Shown in pieces: positions 10,713-19,265 of a stretch of 64,000 nt of DNA; positions within the stretch are counted from its first letter, which is position 1, and each line of letters begins with the position of its first letter. Under the pieces are notes generated by a model that did no database searches, was not told the origin of the DNA, and worked only from the letters and a program-made list of their open reading frames with translations. The translations under genes were made by a program, and so were the position numbers. The DNA is from Sinomonas atrocyanea (GTDB lineage: Bacteria > Actinomycetota > Actinomycetes > Actinomycetales > Micrococcaceae): positions 2,852,001-2,916,000 of the forward strand of contig NZ_CP014518.1 in NCBI RefSeq assembly GCF_001577305.1, read 5' to 3'.

Positions 10713-11729
10713 TCAGCCGAGGGCGATCTGGTTCACCGCGTCGGCGACCTTGACCGCGGCGGTGAGCAGCGCCGTCGCCTCGGCCGGAGAGAGGGCGGCG
10801 AGGCCGCCCACCGGGGTGACGCGGACGGCGTCGAGCGCGGAGAGCGGCAGGCCGAGCTGGCGCCACGGCCGCAGCACGCGCTCGGCGAGCGCGCGCGTGC
10901 GGGGCCGGGCCGCGGCGTCGTGCGGGACCGCGCCGAGCCAGACCCCTGCGCCCGCCTCGACGGCGCCGGCCAGCTGCTCCCACTGCGGCACCGTCAGGTC
11001 CGCGATCGGCAGGGACACGGCGTCGGCGCCCGCGTCGAGCACCCGCCCGATCGGCGCCTCCCACGCCGGGAGGTTCACGACGACGGCCTCCGCGCCCGCC
11101 GCGTGCAGCGCCTCGACGGCCCAGGCCCAGGCGAGCCCCGCCTCCTCCGCGGGCACCGACCGCAGCGTGCGGTAGCCGCTCGCGGTCGGGAGGAGCCCGG
11201 CCAGCACGCGCGCCGCGTCCGGCTCGTCCAGCTGCACGGTGAGGCGCGCCCCCGGCGCCGCCCGGCCGACGCGGTCGAGGAACGGCGCGAGCCCGGCCGC
11301 GAGTGACTGCGCGACGTCGCGCCGGGCCCCGTGGTCCACGAGGACGCGCTCGCCGGAGGGCAGGTAGAGCCCTGCCATGAGGCTCAGCGGGCCGAGCACG
11401 CGCACGTGGAGCGCGTCCGCGCTGCGCTCCTCATGCCCCACCACGTCCGCGAGCACGTTGAGGTCGGTGGAGAGGGCGGAAGCGGCGCGGGCCGCATCGA
11501 GCCCGGGCTGGGGCACGAGCCGCCACCCGTGCGGCTGGACGTCGGCGTGCAGGTCGGCGAGGATCGAGGCGGTCCGGCCCACCGGGTCCGATCCGACGCC
11601 CCGGTCCGGCAGCTCGGCCAGGACGGGCAGGTGCGGCGTCCCGAGCTCGCCGCGGATGGCCCTGGCGGCCTCGAGCGGATCAGTGCCGGGCCAGTCGCCC
11701 AGCGCCGTCGCGGTGACCTGGCCGGTCAC
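10713..11729 (-). CDS. MetE-like (cobalamin-independent methionine synthase C-domain) protein
   Basis: Protein of 338 aa with the outline of the MetE catalytic barrel alone: an opening TALGDWPGTDPLEAARAIRGEL, then LVPQPGLD, LVDHGARRDV and VTPVGGLAAL blocks. Similar single-domain proteins occur in actinobacteria and archaea (mycobacterial Rv3015c type, from memory). The zinc-binding His and Cys set of true MetE is not obvious, so methionine synthase activity is doubtful. Its GTG start overlaps the chorismate mutase stop by 4 bases, so it is translated from that transcript. Confidence 0.65.
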   Translation of the reverse strand: MTGQVTATALGDWPGTDPLEAARAIRGELGTPHLPVLAELPDRGVGSDPVGRTASILADLHADVQPHGWRLVPQPGLDAARAASALSTDLNVLADVVGHEERSADALHVRVLGPLSLMAGLYLPSGERVLVDHGARRDVAQSLAAGLAPFLDRVGRAAPGARLTVQLDEPDAARVLAGLLPTASGYRTLRSVPAEEAGLAWAWAVEALHAAGAEAVVVNLPAWEAPIGRVLDAGADAVSLPIADLTVPQWEQLAGAVEAGAGVWLGAVPHDAAARPRTRALAERVLRPWRQLGLPLSALDAVRVTPVGGLAALSPAEATALLTAAVKVADAVNQIALG

Positions 11730-12142
11730 GCGCCCGCGTCCGCGGGCGCCGCGCCCTGCCCATGGTCCTCGGCGATCGCCTGATGGTGGCGGATGACCTC
11801 GCTGATGATGAAGTTCAGGAACTTCTCGGCGAAGGCCGGATCCAGCTGGGCCTCCTCGGCCAGGCGGCGGAGGCGGGCGATCTGCGCTGCCTCCCGGTCG
11901 GGGTCCGCCGGCGGGAGATGGTGCTGGGCCTTGAGGAACCCGACCCGCTGGGTGACCTTGAAGCGCTCGGCCAGGAGGTAGACGAGGGTCGCGTCGAAGT
12001 TGTCGATGCTCGAGCGGATCGAGAGGAGCTCCGCCATGACGGCCGGATCGACGTGGCCCGTCAGCGAACTGGCGCTCGGATCGTAGCCGCCGCGCGGGAT
12101 TTCTGTCGTCTCGACGTCGGTGTCAGGTCGCTGCTCGGTCAT
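11726..12142 (-). CDS. Chorismate mutase, AroQ type
   Basis: Converts chorismate to prephenate, the branch point to phenylalanine and tyrosine. The protein is 138 aa and all-helical. A 45-residue N-tail is followed by an AroQ core with the expected charged residues: LSIRSSIDNFDATLVYLLAE, RFKVTQRVGFLK and DREAAQIARLRRLAEEA. The C-terminal helix LNFIISEVIRHHQ matches the small secreted or regulatory actinobacterial mutases in outline, but no signal peptide is seen. I place the start at ATG 12142, which has a TAGACT box 7 nt upstream. It is followed by the MetE-like gene with a GTGA overlap. Confidence 0.85.
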   Translation of the reverse strand: MTEQRPDTDVETTEIPRGGYDPSASSLTGHVDPAVMAELLSIRSSIDNFDATLVYLLAERFKVTQRVGFLKAQHHLPPADPDREAAQIARLRRLAEEAQLDPAFAEKFLNFIISEVIRHHQAIAEDHGQGAAPADAGA

Positions 12143-12149
12143 GGTCTCC

Positions 12150-12155
12150 AGTCTA
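12150..12155 (-). promoter_or_regulatory. Leaderless-type -10 box of chorismate mutase
   Basis: TAGACT, 7-nt spacer GGAGACC, then ATG 12142 on the minus strand. The spacer also contains GGAG, so it could act as a weak Shine-Dalgarno on a longer transcript. Confidence 0.55.
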
Positions 12156-12156
12156 T

Positions 12157-12203
12157 GGGGCCGCGGCGGCGCCGGGTTTCCGTGACGGGACGGCCGCGGC
12201 CCC
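12157..12203 (-). terminator. Hairpin downstream of the peptide ABC operon
   Basis: Perfect 11-bp stem ggggccgcggc/gccgcggcccc with a 25-nt loop, about 60 nt after the ATPase stop on the minus strand and just upstream of the chorismate mutase promoter. Confidence 0.45.
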
Positions 12204-12263
12204 CCACCCGTGTCCGGGCGAGGGGCCGCTGTGCGCGGTGGCGGAACGGGGCCGCCGTCCGCA

Positions 12264-13970
12264 TCAGCTCCCGAGGAGGGCCCGGTGCGCCCGGCGCCGC
12301 TCGGCCTGCTCCACGGGGTCCGGGACCGGGAGCGAGGCGATGAGCCGCTTCGTGTAGTCATGCTGGGGTGCCCCCATGACCTGGCTGCCGATCCCCTGCT
12401 CCACCATGCGCCCCTTGTACAGCACGCCGACCCAGTGGCTGAGCTGGTCCACCACGGCGAGGTCGTGGCTGATGAACAGCGCCGCGAAGCCCAGTTCGGC
12501 CTGGATCTCGCGGAACAGCTCGAGCACCTTCGCCTGCACCGAGACGTCGAGGGCCGAGGTGGGCTCGTCCGCCACCAGCAGCTTCGGCTCGAGCGCGAGG
12601 GCGCGCGCGAGGGAGGCCCGTTGGCGCTGGCCCCCGGAGAGCTCGTGCGGGTAGCGGGCCGCGTACGACGCCGGCAACTGCACGGACTCGAGCAGCTCGC
12701 CGACGCGGCGCCTCACCTGCGCGGAATCGAGGTCCAGGTGGACGATGAGCGGCTCGGCGATGCACTCGCCGATGGTGAGCTGGGGGTTGAAGGACGCCGC
12801 GGGATCCTGGAACACGAAGCCGATGTCCTTGCGGACCGGTTTGAAGGCCCGTTCCCTGAACCCGACCATCTCGTGCCCGAGCACCTTCAGGCTCCCGCCG
12901 GTGGCGCGGTTGAGCCCGGCGATCGCCCGGCCGATCGTCGTCTTGCCCGAGCCCGACTCCCCCACGAGCCCGAACACCTCGCCGGCGCGCACCGTGAAGG
13001 ACACGTCCTGCACGGCGCGGAACGGCGGCGTGCCGAGGCGACCCGGGTAGGTGATGTCGAGCCCCGTGGCCTCGACGAGTACCTCCCCGTCCTGCCGCAG
13101 GCGCTCGGTGGCGCCCTCGGAGGCCGAGTCCCGCCCGAGGTGGGGCACGGCGTCGAGCAGGCGGCGCGTGTAGTCCTCGCGCGGGCTGGCGAAGAGCGTA
13201 CGGACCGGTGCCTCCTCGACGACCTCGCCCTGGTACATCACGACGACGCGGTCCGCGAGGTCCGCCACGACACCCATGTTGTGGGTGATGAGCACGATCG
13301 AGGTCCCGTACAGGTCCCTCAGGTCGCGCAGGAGCTCGAGGATCTCGGCCTGGACGGTGACGTCCAGCGCCGTCGTCGGCTCGTCGGCCACGATGAGTTC
13401 GGGGTCGAGCGCGAGAGCGGCGGCGATGACCACGCGCTGCTTCTGGCCCCCCGAGAACTGGTGCGGGTAGTAGTCGACGCGCTTCTCGGGATCAGGGATG
13501 CCGACCTTGCGCAGGGCCTCGATGGCCCGCTCCCTGGCCTCCTTCTTCGAGATCCTCTTCCCGTCGCGGCCATGGTGCGCGCGGATGCCCTCGGCGATCT
13601 GCCAGCCAACCGTGAAGACGGGGTTCAGCGCCGTCGAGGGCTCCTGGAACACCATCGCCACGTCCCGGCCCCGCAGCTCCCGGAGCTTGCCCGCGCTGAC
13701 CGTGACCACGTTGTGCCCGTTGATCACCACGGCGCCGGAGCGCGTCGCGGTCTCGGGGAGGAGGCCGAGGATCGTCTTGGCCGTGACGGTCTTGCCCGAG
13801 CCGGACTCGCCGACGACGGCGACGACCTCGCCGGCGCGGACGTCGAGGCTGACGCCGCGCACCGCGTTGACGGGGCCGGAGTCGGTGGCGAACGTCACCT
13901 CGAGGTTGTCAATGTCCAGGACCGTGGCGGTGGACCCGGCTGCGGGTGCCACGTCGAGCTGCTCACTCAT
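12264..13970 (-). CDS. Peptide ABC transporter, two fused ATP-binding domains (DppD-DppF type)
   Basis: ATPase of 568 aa that powers peptide or nickel import. It contains two complete nucleotide-binding domains. NBD1 has GESGSGKT, FSGGQKQRV and DEPTTALDV; NBD2 has GESGSGKT, LSGGQRQRA and DEPTSALDV. E. coli uses two separate proteins (DppD and DppF); fused forms are common in actinobacteria. ATG 13970 overlaps the dppC stop (ATGA). The gene is last in a minus-strand operon and is followed by a hairpin. Because dppC is frameshifted, this subunit may lack its normal membrane partner. Confidence 0.93.
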   Translation of the reverse strand: MSEQLDVAPAAGSTATVLDIDNLEVTFATDSGPVNAVRGVSLDVRAGEVVAVVGESGSGKTVTAKTILGLLPETATRSGAVVINGHNVVTVSAGKLRELRGRDVAMVFQEPSTALNPVFTVGWQIAEGIRAHHGRDGKRISKKEARERAIEALRKVGIPDPEKRVDYYPHQFSGGQKQRVVIAAALALDPELIVADEPTTALDVTVQAEILELLRDLRDLYGTSIVLITHNMGVVADLADRVVVMYQGEVVEEAPVRTLFASPREDYTRRLLDAVPHLGRDSASEGATERLRQDGEVLVEATGLDITYPGRLGTPPFRAVQDVSFTVRAGEVFGLVGESGSGKTTIGRAIAGLNRATGGSLKVLGHEMVGFRERAFKPVRKDIGFVFQDPAASFNPQLTIGECIAEPLIVHLDLDSAQVRRRVGELLESVQLPASYAARYPHELSGGQRQRASLARALALEPKLLVADEPTSALDVSVQAKVLELFREIQAELGFAALFISHDLAVVDQLSHWVGVLYKGRMVEQGIGSQVMGAPQHDYTKRLIASLPVPDPVEQAERRRAHRALLGS

Positions 13971-14994
13971 GCTGGGCTTCCTTCCGAGCTGGGGGCCGTG
14001 GCGACCTTCGCGCCCTTGGCCGCGCTCTTCTTCTTGCCTCGGGTGCGGATCCGGGCGTCGGCGAGGTCGTTCATGCTCTCGCCCACGAGGGTGAGGCCGA
14101 GGACCGTCAGGACGATGGCGAGGCCGGGGAAGACCCCGGTCCACCAGATTCCCGCCGTCACGTCCGAGGTCGCCTTGCTGAGGTCGTAGCCCCATTCGGC
14201 AGCGCTCGTGGGCTCGATGCCGAACCCGAGGAAGCCGAGGCCCGCGAGGGTCAGGATGGCCTCCGAGGCGTTGAGCGTGAAGATGAGCGGGATGCTGCGG
14301 GTGGCGTTGCGGAACACGTGCCGCGCCATGATCCTCCAGCTCGAGGCACCGATCACCTTCGCGGACTCCACGAACGGCTCGGCCTTGAGGCGGATCGCCT
14401 CGGCGCGCACCACGCGGAAGTACTGCGGGATGAAGACCACGGTGATGGAGATCGCCGCGGCCATGATGCCGCCCCACAGGCTGGACTGCCCGTGGCTGAT
14501 GACGATCGACATCACGATGGCGACGAGCAGCGAGGGGAACGCGTAGACGGCGTCCGCGACCACCACGAGGATCCTGTCGAGCCACCCTCCGACGTAGCCG
14601 GAGACGAGGCCGAGCGCGACGCCGGCGAAGATCGAGAGGATGACGGCGACGATGATCACGAGGATCGCGGTCTGCGTGCCCCACACGACGCGCGAGAACA
14701 CGTCGAAGCCGCCGACCGTGGTGCCCCAGATGTGCTGGGCGCTCGGGGGTCCTGGGTCGGGAAGTTGCCGCTGGCATCCGCGAGCTGCGAGTACCCGTAG
14801 GGGGCGATGAGCGGGGCGAGGATCGCGCAGAGCAGGAAGATGCCGGTCAGGACCAGGCCCGCGATGAGCATGGTGCGCTGGACGCCCACGCTCATGCGGA
14901 CTTGGGCTAGCACGGGGATCTTGGTCCAGAGCGGGTCCTTCCGCTCGATCTGCGGAACCGCGGCGGAGGAGCCAGTCGGGGTGGGGGCCGTCAT
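13967..14994 (-). pseudogene. Peptide ABC transporter permease DppC, broken by a one-base frameshift
   Basis: Second permease of the peptide importer, 342 aa if repaired. The N-terminal frame runs from ATG 14994 through the first TM segment (MLIAGLVLTGIFLLCAILAP) to codon 83. The rest of the protein continues in another frame, starting SAQHIWGTTVGGFDVFSR, which is the conserved region before the first loop of DppC-type permeases, and going on to the stop at 13967. The break falls in a run of five C on the coding strand (14745-14749); one more C would join the frames as Asp-Pro-Pro-Ser. Read straight, the N-terminal frame stops near 14656. This could be a sequencing error in a homopolymer, a true mutation, or -1 slippage on CCC. 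The C-terminal frame shows no other damage. Confidence 0.85.
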
Positions 14995-16082
14995 CAGTAC
15001 CTCACTCTCGGGTCGATGAGGGCGGCGATGACGTCCACGATGAAGTTCGTGACGGCCACGATCACCGCCAGGAGCACGACGATGCCCTGCACCGCGACGA
15101 AGTCACGGGCGGTCAGGTACTGCGCCAGCTGGAAGCCGAGGCCCTTCCACTCGAAGGTCGTCTCGGTGAGGACCGCGCCGCCGAGCAGGAGCGCGATCTG
15201 CAGGCCCATCACGGTGATGATCGGGATGAGCGCGGGCTTGTAGGCGTGCTTGGTCACGAGCCGGAACTCGCTCACGCCCCGTGACCGGCCCGCCTCGACG
15301 TAGTCCTTGCCGAGGGTGCCGATGAGGTTGGTCCGCACGAGCCGCAGGAAGACGCCGGCCGTGAGCAGCCCGAGGGCGAGCCCCGGGAGGATCGCGTGCT
15401 GCTCGACGTCCCAGAATGCGGCCATGTTGCCGCTGCGGAGCGCGTCGAGCCAGTAGATGCCCGTGGGTGCGGACAGCTGGGTCAGCGCGAGCTCGGTCGT
15501 CGTCGTGGCCCGACCGGCGATGGGCGTCCAGCCGAGCCAGACGCCGAAGACGAGCTTGAGCAGGAGCCCGGCGAAGAAGACCGGCGTGGCATAGAACAGG
15601 ATCGCGAGCACGCGCAGCACGGCGTCGGAGCCCTTGTCCCGCCGGTGGGCGGCGACCATCCCGAGCGGGATGCCGACGATGAGCGCGACGACCACGGCGT
15701 TGACCGCGAGCTCGAGCGTCGCCGAGCCGAAGGTTGCGAGCATGTCCGTCACGGCCCGGTTGTCGGAGATGGTGCGGCCGAAGTTGCCGGTGAAGATCTG
15801 GCCCAGGTACTCGAAGTACTGGACCATGATCGGCCGGTCGTAGCCGGCCTCGTGGATGCGCTGCTGGAGCTGGTCGGCCGGCAGGCGGCCGCCGAGCGCG
15901 GCGGTGATCGGGTCTCCGGTGATCCTCATGAGGAAGAAGACCATGGTGACGAGGATGAGGATGGTCGGGATGATCAGCAGGAAGCGGATCACAAGGTAGG
16001 TCAGGAGGCCGCCGCCCTTGGTCTTGGCGACGGGCTCTGGGACACCCGCGGCTTCTGGGGGTGCCTCGGTGAATGCAGTCAT
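14994..16082 (-). CDS. Peptide ABC transporter permease DppB
   Basis: Permease of 362 aa with about six TM segments. The N-terminal TM is LLTYLVIRFLLIIPTILIL, followed by the typical periplasmic block with DRPIMVQYFEYLGQIFTGNF. The EAA loop is EAGRSRGVSEFRLVTKHAYK, and it ends with DVIAALIDPRVRY. A single-base overlap (TGATG) with dppC and an 83-bp gap after the binding protein indicate one operon. Confidence 0.92.
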   Translation of the reverse strand: MTAFTEAPPEAAGVPEPVAKTKGGGLLTYLVIRFLLIIPTILILVTMVFFLMRITGDPITAALGGRLPADQLQQRIHEAGYDRPIMVQYFEYLGQIFTGNFGRTISDNRAVTDMLATFGSATLELAVNAVVVALIVGIPLGMVAAHRRDKGSDAVLRVLAILFYATPVFFAGLLLKLVFGVWLGWTPIAGRATTTTELALTQLSAPTGIYWLDALRSGNMAAFWDVEQHAILPGLALGLLTAGVFLRLVRTNLIGTLGKDYVEAGRSRGVSEFRLVTKHAYKPALIPIITVMGLQIALLLGGAVLTETTFEWKGLGFQLAQYLTARDFVAVQGIVVLLAVIVAVTNFIVDVIAALIDPRVRY

Positions 16083-16165
16083 GGTGGGGGTTCCTCCGCA
16101 CCGCAGCGGCGGGATGCCGGTTGTGCATCCCGCCGCCGCGTTGGTCTAGCTGTGGTCCGTGCCGG

Positions 16166-17797
16166 CTACTTGCTCAGGACGCCGAGGCGGAACTTGAACG
16201 ACGGGTCCAGCGTCGAGTCGACGCCCTTGACGCTCGTTCCGGACACGGCGACCTGCGAGCCCTGCAGCAGCGGCAGGGTCGAGAGGTCCTTGGCGACGTC
16301 GTCCTGGATCTGCCCGAGCTGCTGGGAGCGGGAGCTCTTGTCCGGGTTGGTGGCCTCCTTGGAGATGAGGTCCTGGACCGCCGTGTTGGTGTAGTGGTTC
16401 TTCAGGAAGCTGTTCTCGGTGAAGAACGGCGTGAGGTAGTTGTCCGGATCGGAGAAGTCCGGGAACCACCCAAGCTGGTACATCGGGTACACGTCCTTGG
16501 TGCGGTCCTTGGAATAGGTGACCCACTCGGTGGACTGGAGGTTGACCTTGAACAGGCCGCCGGCCTCGAGCTGCTGCTTCACCAGGGCGTACTCGTCGCC
16601 CGAGGACTTGCCGTAGTGGTCCGGGTTGTACTGCAGGTTCAGCGTCACCGGGCTCGTGATGCCGGCGTCGGTGAGGGCCTTCTTGGCCTTGTCCGCGCTG
16701 GGCTTGCCGTTGCCGTCGCCGTACATCGACTTCAGCGGGGTCGTGGCGCCGAGGAAGCCGTCCGGGATGTAGGAGTACAGCGGGGTGTAGGTGCCCTTGT
16801 AGACCTGGGACGCGATCGCGTCGCGGTCCACGAGGTCCGCCATCGCCTGGCGGACGGCCAGGGACTTGGCGGGGTCGGCCTGGGGGGTCTTGGCGCCGAA
16901 GGGCATCGTGTCGAAGTTGAACACGATGTAGCGGATCTCGCCGCCGGGGCCCTTGTGGACGGTGACCTTGTTGTCCTTGGCCAGGCTGTCGACGTCGGTG
17001 GCGGCGAGGGAGCGCCAGGCGACGTCGATGTTGCCCTGCTGGACATCGAGCTTGAGGTTGTTCGAGTCCGAGTAGTACTTGAGGTTGACCGTGTCCGTGG
17101 CCGGCTTGCCGAGGAGGCCCTTGTAGTCGGGGTTCGCCTTGAAGGACACGAGCTGGTTCTTCTGGTAGGAGGAGATCGTGTACGGGCCCGCGAAGGCCTT
17201 CTTCGAGATGATGTCCTCGTCGTTCATGACCTTGTCGGCCGGGAAGACGTTGTGGTCGACAATCGGCCCGACCGGGCCGGTGAGCACCTGCGGGAAGGTC
17301 TGGTCGTTGCCCTTCTTCAGGTGGAACACGACCGTGGTGGCGTCCTTGGCGTCGACGCTTGCGAGGTTGTCGAGGAGCGAGGCGGGGCCGTTGGGGTCGT
17401 TGATCTTGATCTGCCGGTCGAAGGAGAACTTCACGTCGGCGGAGTCAAGCGTGTCGCCGTTGGCCCACTTGAGCCCGCTCTTGAGCTTGACGGTGTACTC
17501 GGTCGGCGAGGTGAACGAGGCCGACTCCGCGATGTCCGGCTGCGGCTCTGCGCTGCCGGGCTTGGAGTTGAGCAGGAACGGGTAGATCTGGTTCATGACC
17601 ATGAACGACCCGTTGTCGTAGGACCCTGCCGGGTCGAGGAACGTGACCTTGTCGGTGGTGCCGACCGTGATGGGTCCGCTCGAGGCCGAACTGTTCGAGG
17701 AGGATCCTCCGGAAGGCCCGGTGCACGCCGTGAGCGTGAGCAGGGTGACGCCGGCGAGCGCGATGGCGCTCCGCACGGCAAATCTGGTCTGAGACAT
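16166..17797 (-). CDS. Peptide ABC transporter substrate-binding lipoprotein (DppA/OppA type)
   Basis: Extracellular binding protein of 543 aa in the SBP_bac_5 family. The signal peptide carries lipobox LTAC with lipidated Cys25, then a Ser/Gly-rich linker. Family blocks are VKLKSGLKWANGDTLDSADV and LVDRDAIASQVYKGTYTPLY. Ligand is not predictable; dipeptides or oligopeptides are usual. ATG 17797 is chosen because the hydrophobic signal core follows directly. First gene of the operon, preceded by an AT-rich region with inverted repeats. Confidence 0.92.
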   Translation of the reverse strand: MSQTRFAVRSAIALAGVTLLTLTACTGPSGGSSSNSSASSGPITVGTTDKVTFLDPAGSYDNGSFMVMNQIYPFLLNSKPGSAEPQPDIAESASFTSPTEYTVKLKSGLKWANGDTLDSADVKFSFDRQIKINDPNGPASLLDNLASVDAKDATTVVFHLKKGNDQTFPQVLTGPVGPIVDHNVFPADKVMNDEDIISKKAFAGPYTISSYQKNQLVSFKANPDYKGLLGKPATDTVNLKYYSDSNNLKLDVQQGNIDVAWRSLAATDVDSLAKDNKVTVHKGPGGEIRYIVFNFDTMPFGAKTPQADPAKSLAVRQAMADLVDRDAIASQVYKGTYTPLYSYIPDGFLGATTPLKSMYGDGNGKPSADKAKKALTDAGITSPVTLNLQYNPDHYGKSSGDEYALVKQQLEAGGLFKVNLQSTEWVTYSKDRTKDVYPMYQLGWFPDFSDPDNYLTPFFTENSFLKNHYTNTAVQDLISKEATNPDKSSRSQQLGQIQDDVAKDLSTLPLLQGSQVAVSGTSVKGVDSTLDPSFKFRLGVLSK

Positions 17798-17884
17798 CAA
17801 TGACCTTTTCTTGTCGAAAGTGGCCGTGCCCTCCCCCACGCGGGCACGCGCGGGCGTGACCCAAGGCACAGTCGTGATGCCATC

Positions 17885-17927
17885 GATTCAATCACTGATT
17901 TCGTGAAATGAAGGACTTGTTTGAATC
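17885..17927. promoter_or_regulatory. Inverted repeats in the AT-rich region upstream of the peptide ABC operon
   Basis: GATTCAA at 17885-17891 and TTGAATC at 17921-17927 form an inverted repeat. Between them lies a smaller palindrome ATTTC-GT-GAAAT at 17898-17909. The stretch is much richer in A+T than its surroundings and lies about 90-130 nt upstream of the binding-protein start. It is a candidate operator or promoter region; the regulator is unknown. Confidence 0.4.
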
Positions 17928-17977
17928 AATCGAGACCTAACGGTGACCTTTCTCCCGTCGGCGGGCTCCCCCGCGGC

Positions 17978-18021
17978 GCCGCGGACGACGGCGGCACCCG
18001 CCGCGCGCCGTCGTCCGCGGC
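17978..18021 (-). terminator. Strong hairpin after the metallophosphoesterase gene
   Basis: Perfect 16-bp stem gccgcggacgacggcg/cgccgtcgtccgcggc with a 12-nt loop, ten bases past the metallophosphoesterase stop on the minus strand. Confidence 0.75.
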
Positions 18022-18030
18022 GTGCCTTCG

Positions 18031-19146
18031 CTACTGCGTGAAGGGAACGCGCCGCCAGCTGAGCACGGGCTGGCCCTTCCCCGCGGCGCCGTCCGCGGCG
18101 ACGTCCACCTTGAGGTAGTCGGTCGCGTTCGAGGAGCCGTCGACCGTGACGCGCGTGAGGTTGTCCGCCGTGCCCTGGACGCCGTAGCGCGCGAGCCATG
18201 CCGAGCCGGCCGCGAGCGGGCGGTCGGAGTTGTAGACATGGCTGTCGCCGTTGAACAGGTACACCTCACCGTCGAAGGCCGAGGCCTCGTCCACGAGGGC
18301 CTGCACGAGCGGGGTGAACGCGCTGATGTCCTCCGGCGTCGGCGTGTAGGTGGGGTCGAACATGTCGGCCTGCTGGGAGATCACGACCGTGCGGTCGTGG
18401 CGCTGCTTCGCCTGGGCGAAGGTCTGGCGGACCTCGGCGATGTCCGCCGCCGTGCGGGAACGCACCTCCGCGGCCTGCTCGGGGGTCTCGGCGGTCTTGC
18501 CGAGACCCGTCCACGGCTGGGAGGCGTTGTTGCTGCCCGGGACGTTGATCGCCGCGATCGCCACGCGGTTCCTGGTGAAGGACACGTTCTCGGGCACGCC
18601 GAGGGCTGCCTGGCTCGCGACCGGCATCGTGGCCCCGAGCGTCGTGCCTGGGGTGCTGAAGAACATCTGGCGGATCTTCGCGAGGCGCTCGAGCGGGTTG
18701 TAGGCGCCGTTGTTGGTTCGGTGGCAGTCCGTCCACTCGTTGTCGCCCGGCGTGTACACGAGCGGGTGGGTGAACGCGTCGAAATCCGCCCGGATCTGGG
18801 CGAAGTACGCGTCCGAGCACACGGTCGAGCCGTTCTTGATGTCGCCGACGTGGATCACGAAGTCCAGGGACGTGTCCGCGTTGAGCTGGGCGACGTGGGC
18901 GGGGAAGTCCGCGAGGGCTGCCGCACCGTAGGGGGTGTCGCCGATGACAGCGAAGCTGAAGGCGGGGTTGGGCGCCGGGGCGGTCGCCGCGGGCGCGGCG
19001 GAGGCCGGGGCGGCGAGGCCCGCCGAGGGCAGGACGGACGCTGCGGCAGACGCGAGGGCGACCGCGGCGGCTGCGGCCGCGAGGCGGGCGCACGAACGGC
19101 GGGCGCGCGAACGGTCAGAGCGCAAACGGTGAGTCTGGGCGGGCAT
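18031..19146 (-). CDS. Secreted calcineurin-like metallophosphoesterase
   Basis: Exported protein of 371 aa. It has a basic start (HRLRSDRSRARR), a long Ala-rich hydrophobic segment and an Ala/Pro linker; no clear twin-arginine motif or lipobox. Metallophosphoesterase motifs occur in order: GDTPYG (about 68), HVGDIKNGS (about 98), TPGDNEW in place of the usual GNH block (about 130), and NGDSHVY near 325. Members hydrolyse phosphate esters or phosphodiesters; the substrate here is unknown. GAGGAAG precedes ATG 19146. It stands alone between mnmA and the peptide operon. Confidence 0.8.
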   Translation of the reverse strand: MPAQTHRLRSDRSRARRSCARLAAAAAAVALASAAASVLPSAGLAAPASAAPAATAPAPNPAFSFAVIGDTPYGAAALADFPAHVAQLNADTSLDFVIHVGDIKNGSTVCSDAYFAQIRADFDAFTHPLVYTPGDNEWTDCHRTNNGAYNPLERLAKIRQMFFSTPGTTLGATMPVASQAALGVPENVSFTRNRVAIAAINVPGSNNASQPWTGLGKTAETPEQAAEVRSRTAADIAEVRQTFAQAKQRHDRTVVISQQADMFDPTYTPTPEDISAFTPLVQALVDEASAFDGEVYLFNGDSHVYNSDRPLAAGSAWLARYGVQGTADNLTRVTVDGSSNATDYLKVDVAADGAAGKGQPVLSWRRVPFTQ

Positions 19147-19265
19147 GGCGCTTCTTCCTCTGCAGGGCTGGCTGGACAGGGGCAGGCTAGCCAGCCGAGG
19201 TGCTGCAGGGGCGTCGCGCAGGTGTACGGCGGGAGAACAGCGTCTGCGCAGGCGTGACGGGGCGG

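Noticed and set aside
10713..11729. Functional methionine synthase MetE
   Set aside because: Only the C-terminal barrel is present, and the zinc ligands of MetE are not clear, so the enzyme name was not transferred.
12264..17797. Horizontal island carrying the peptide transporter
   Set aside because: Base composition and overlap style match the rest of the window, and no integration signs flank it. Only the promoter region is AT-rich.
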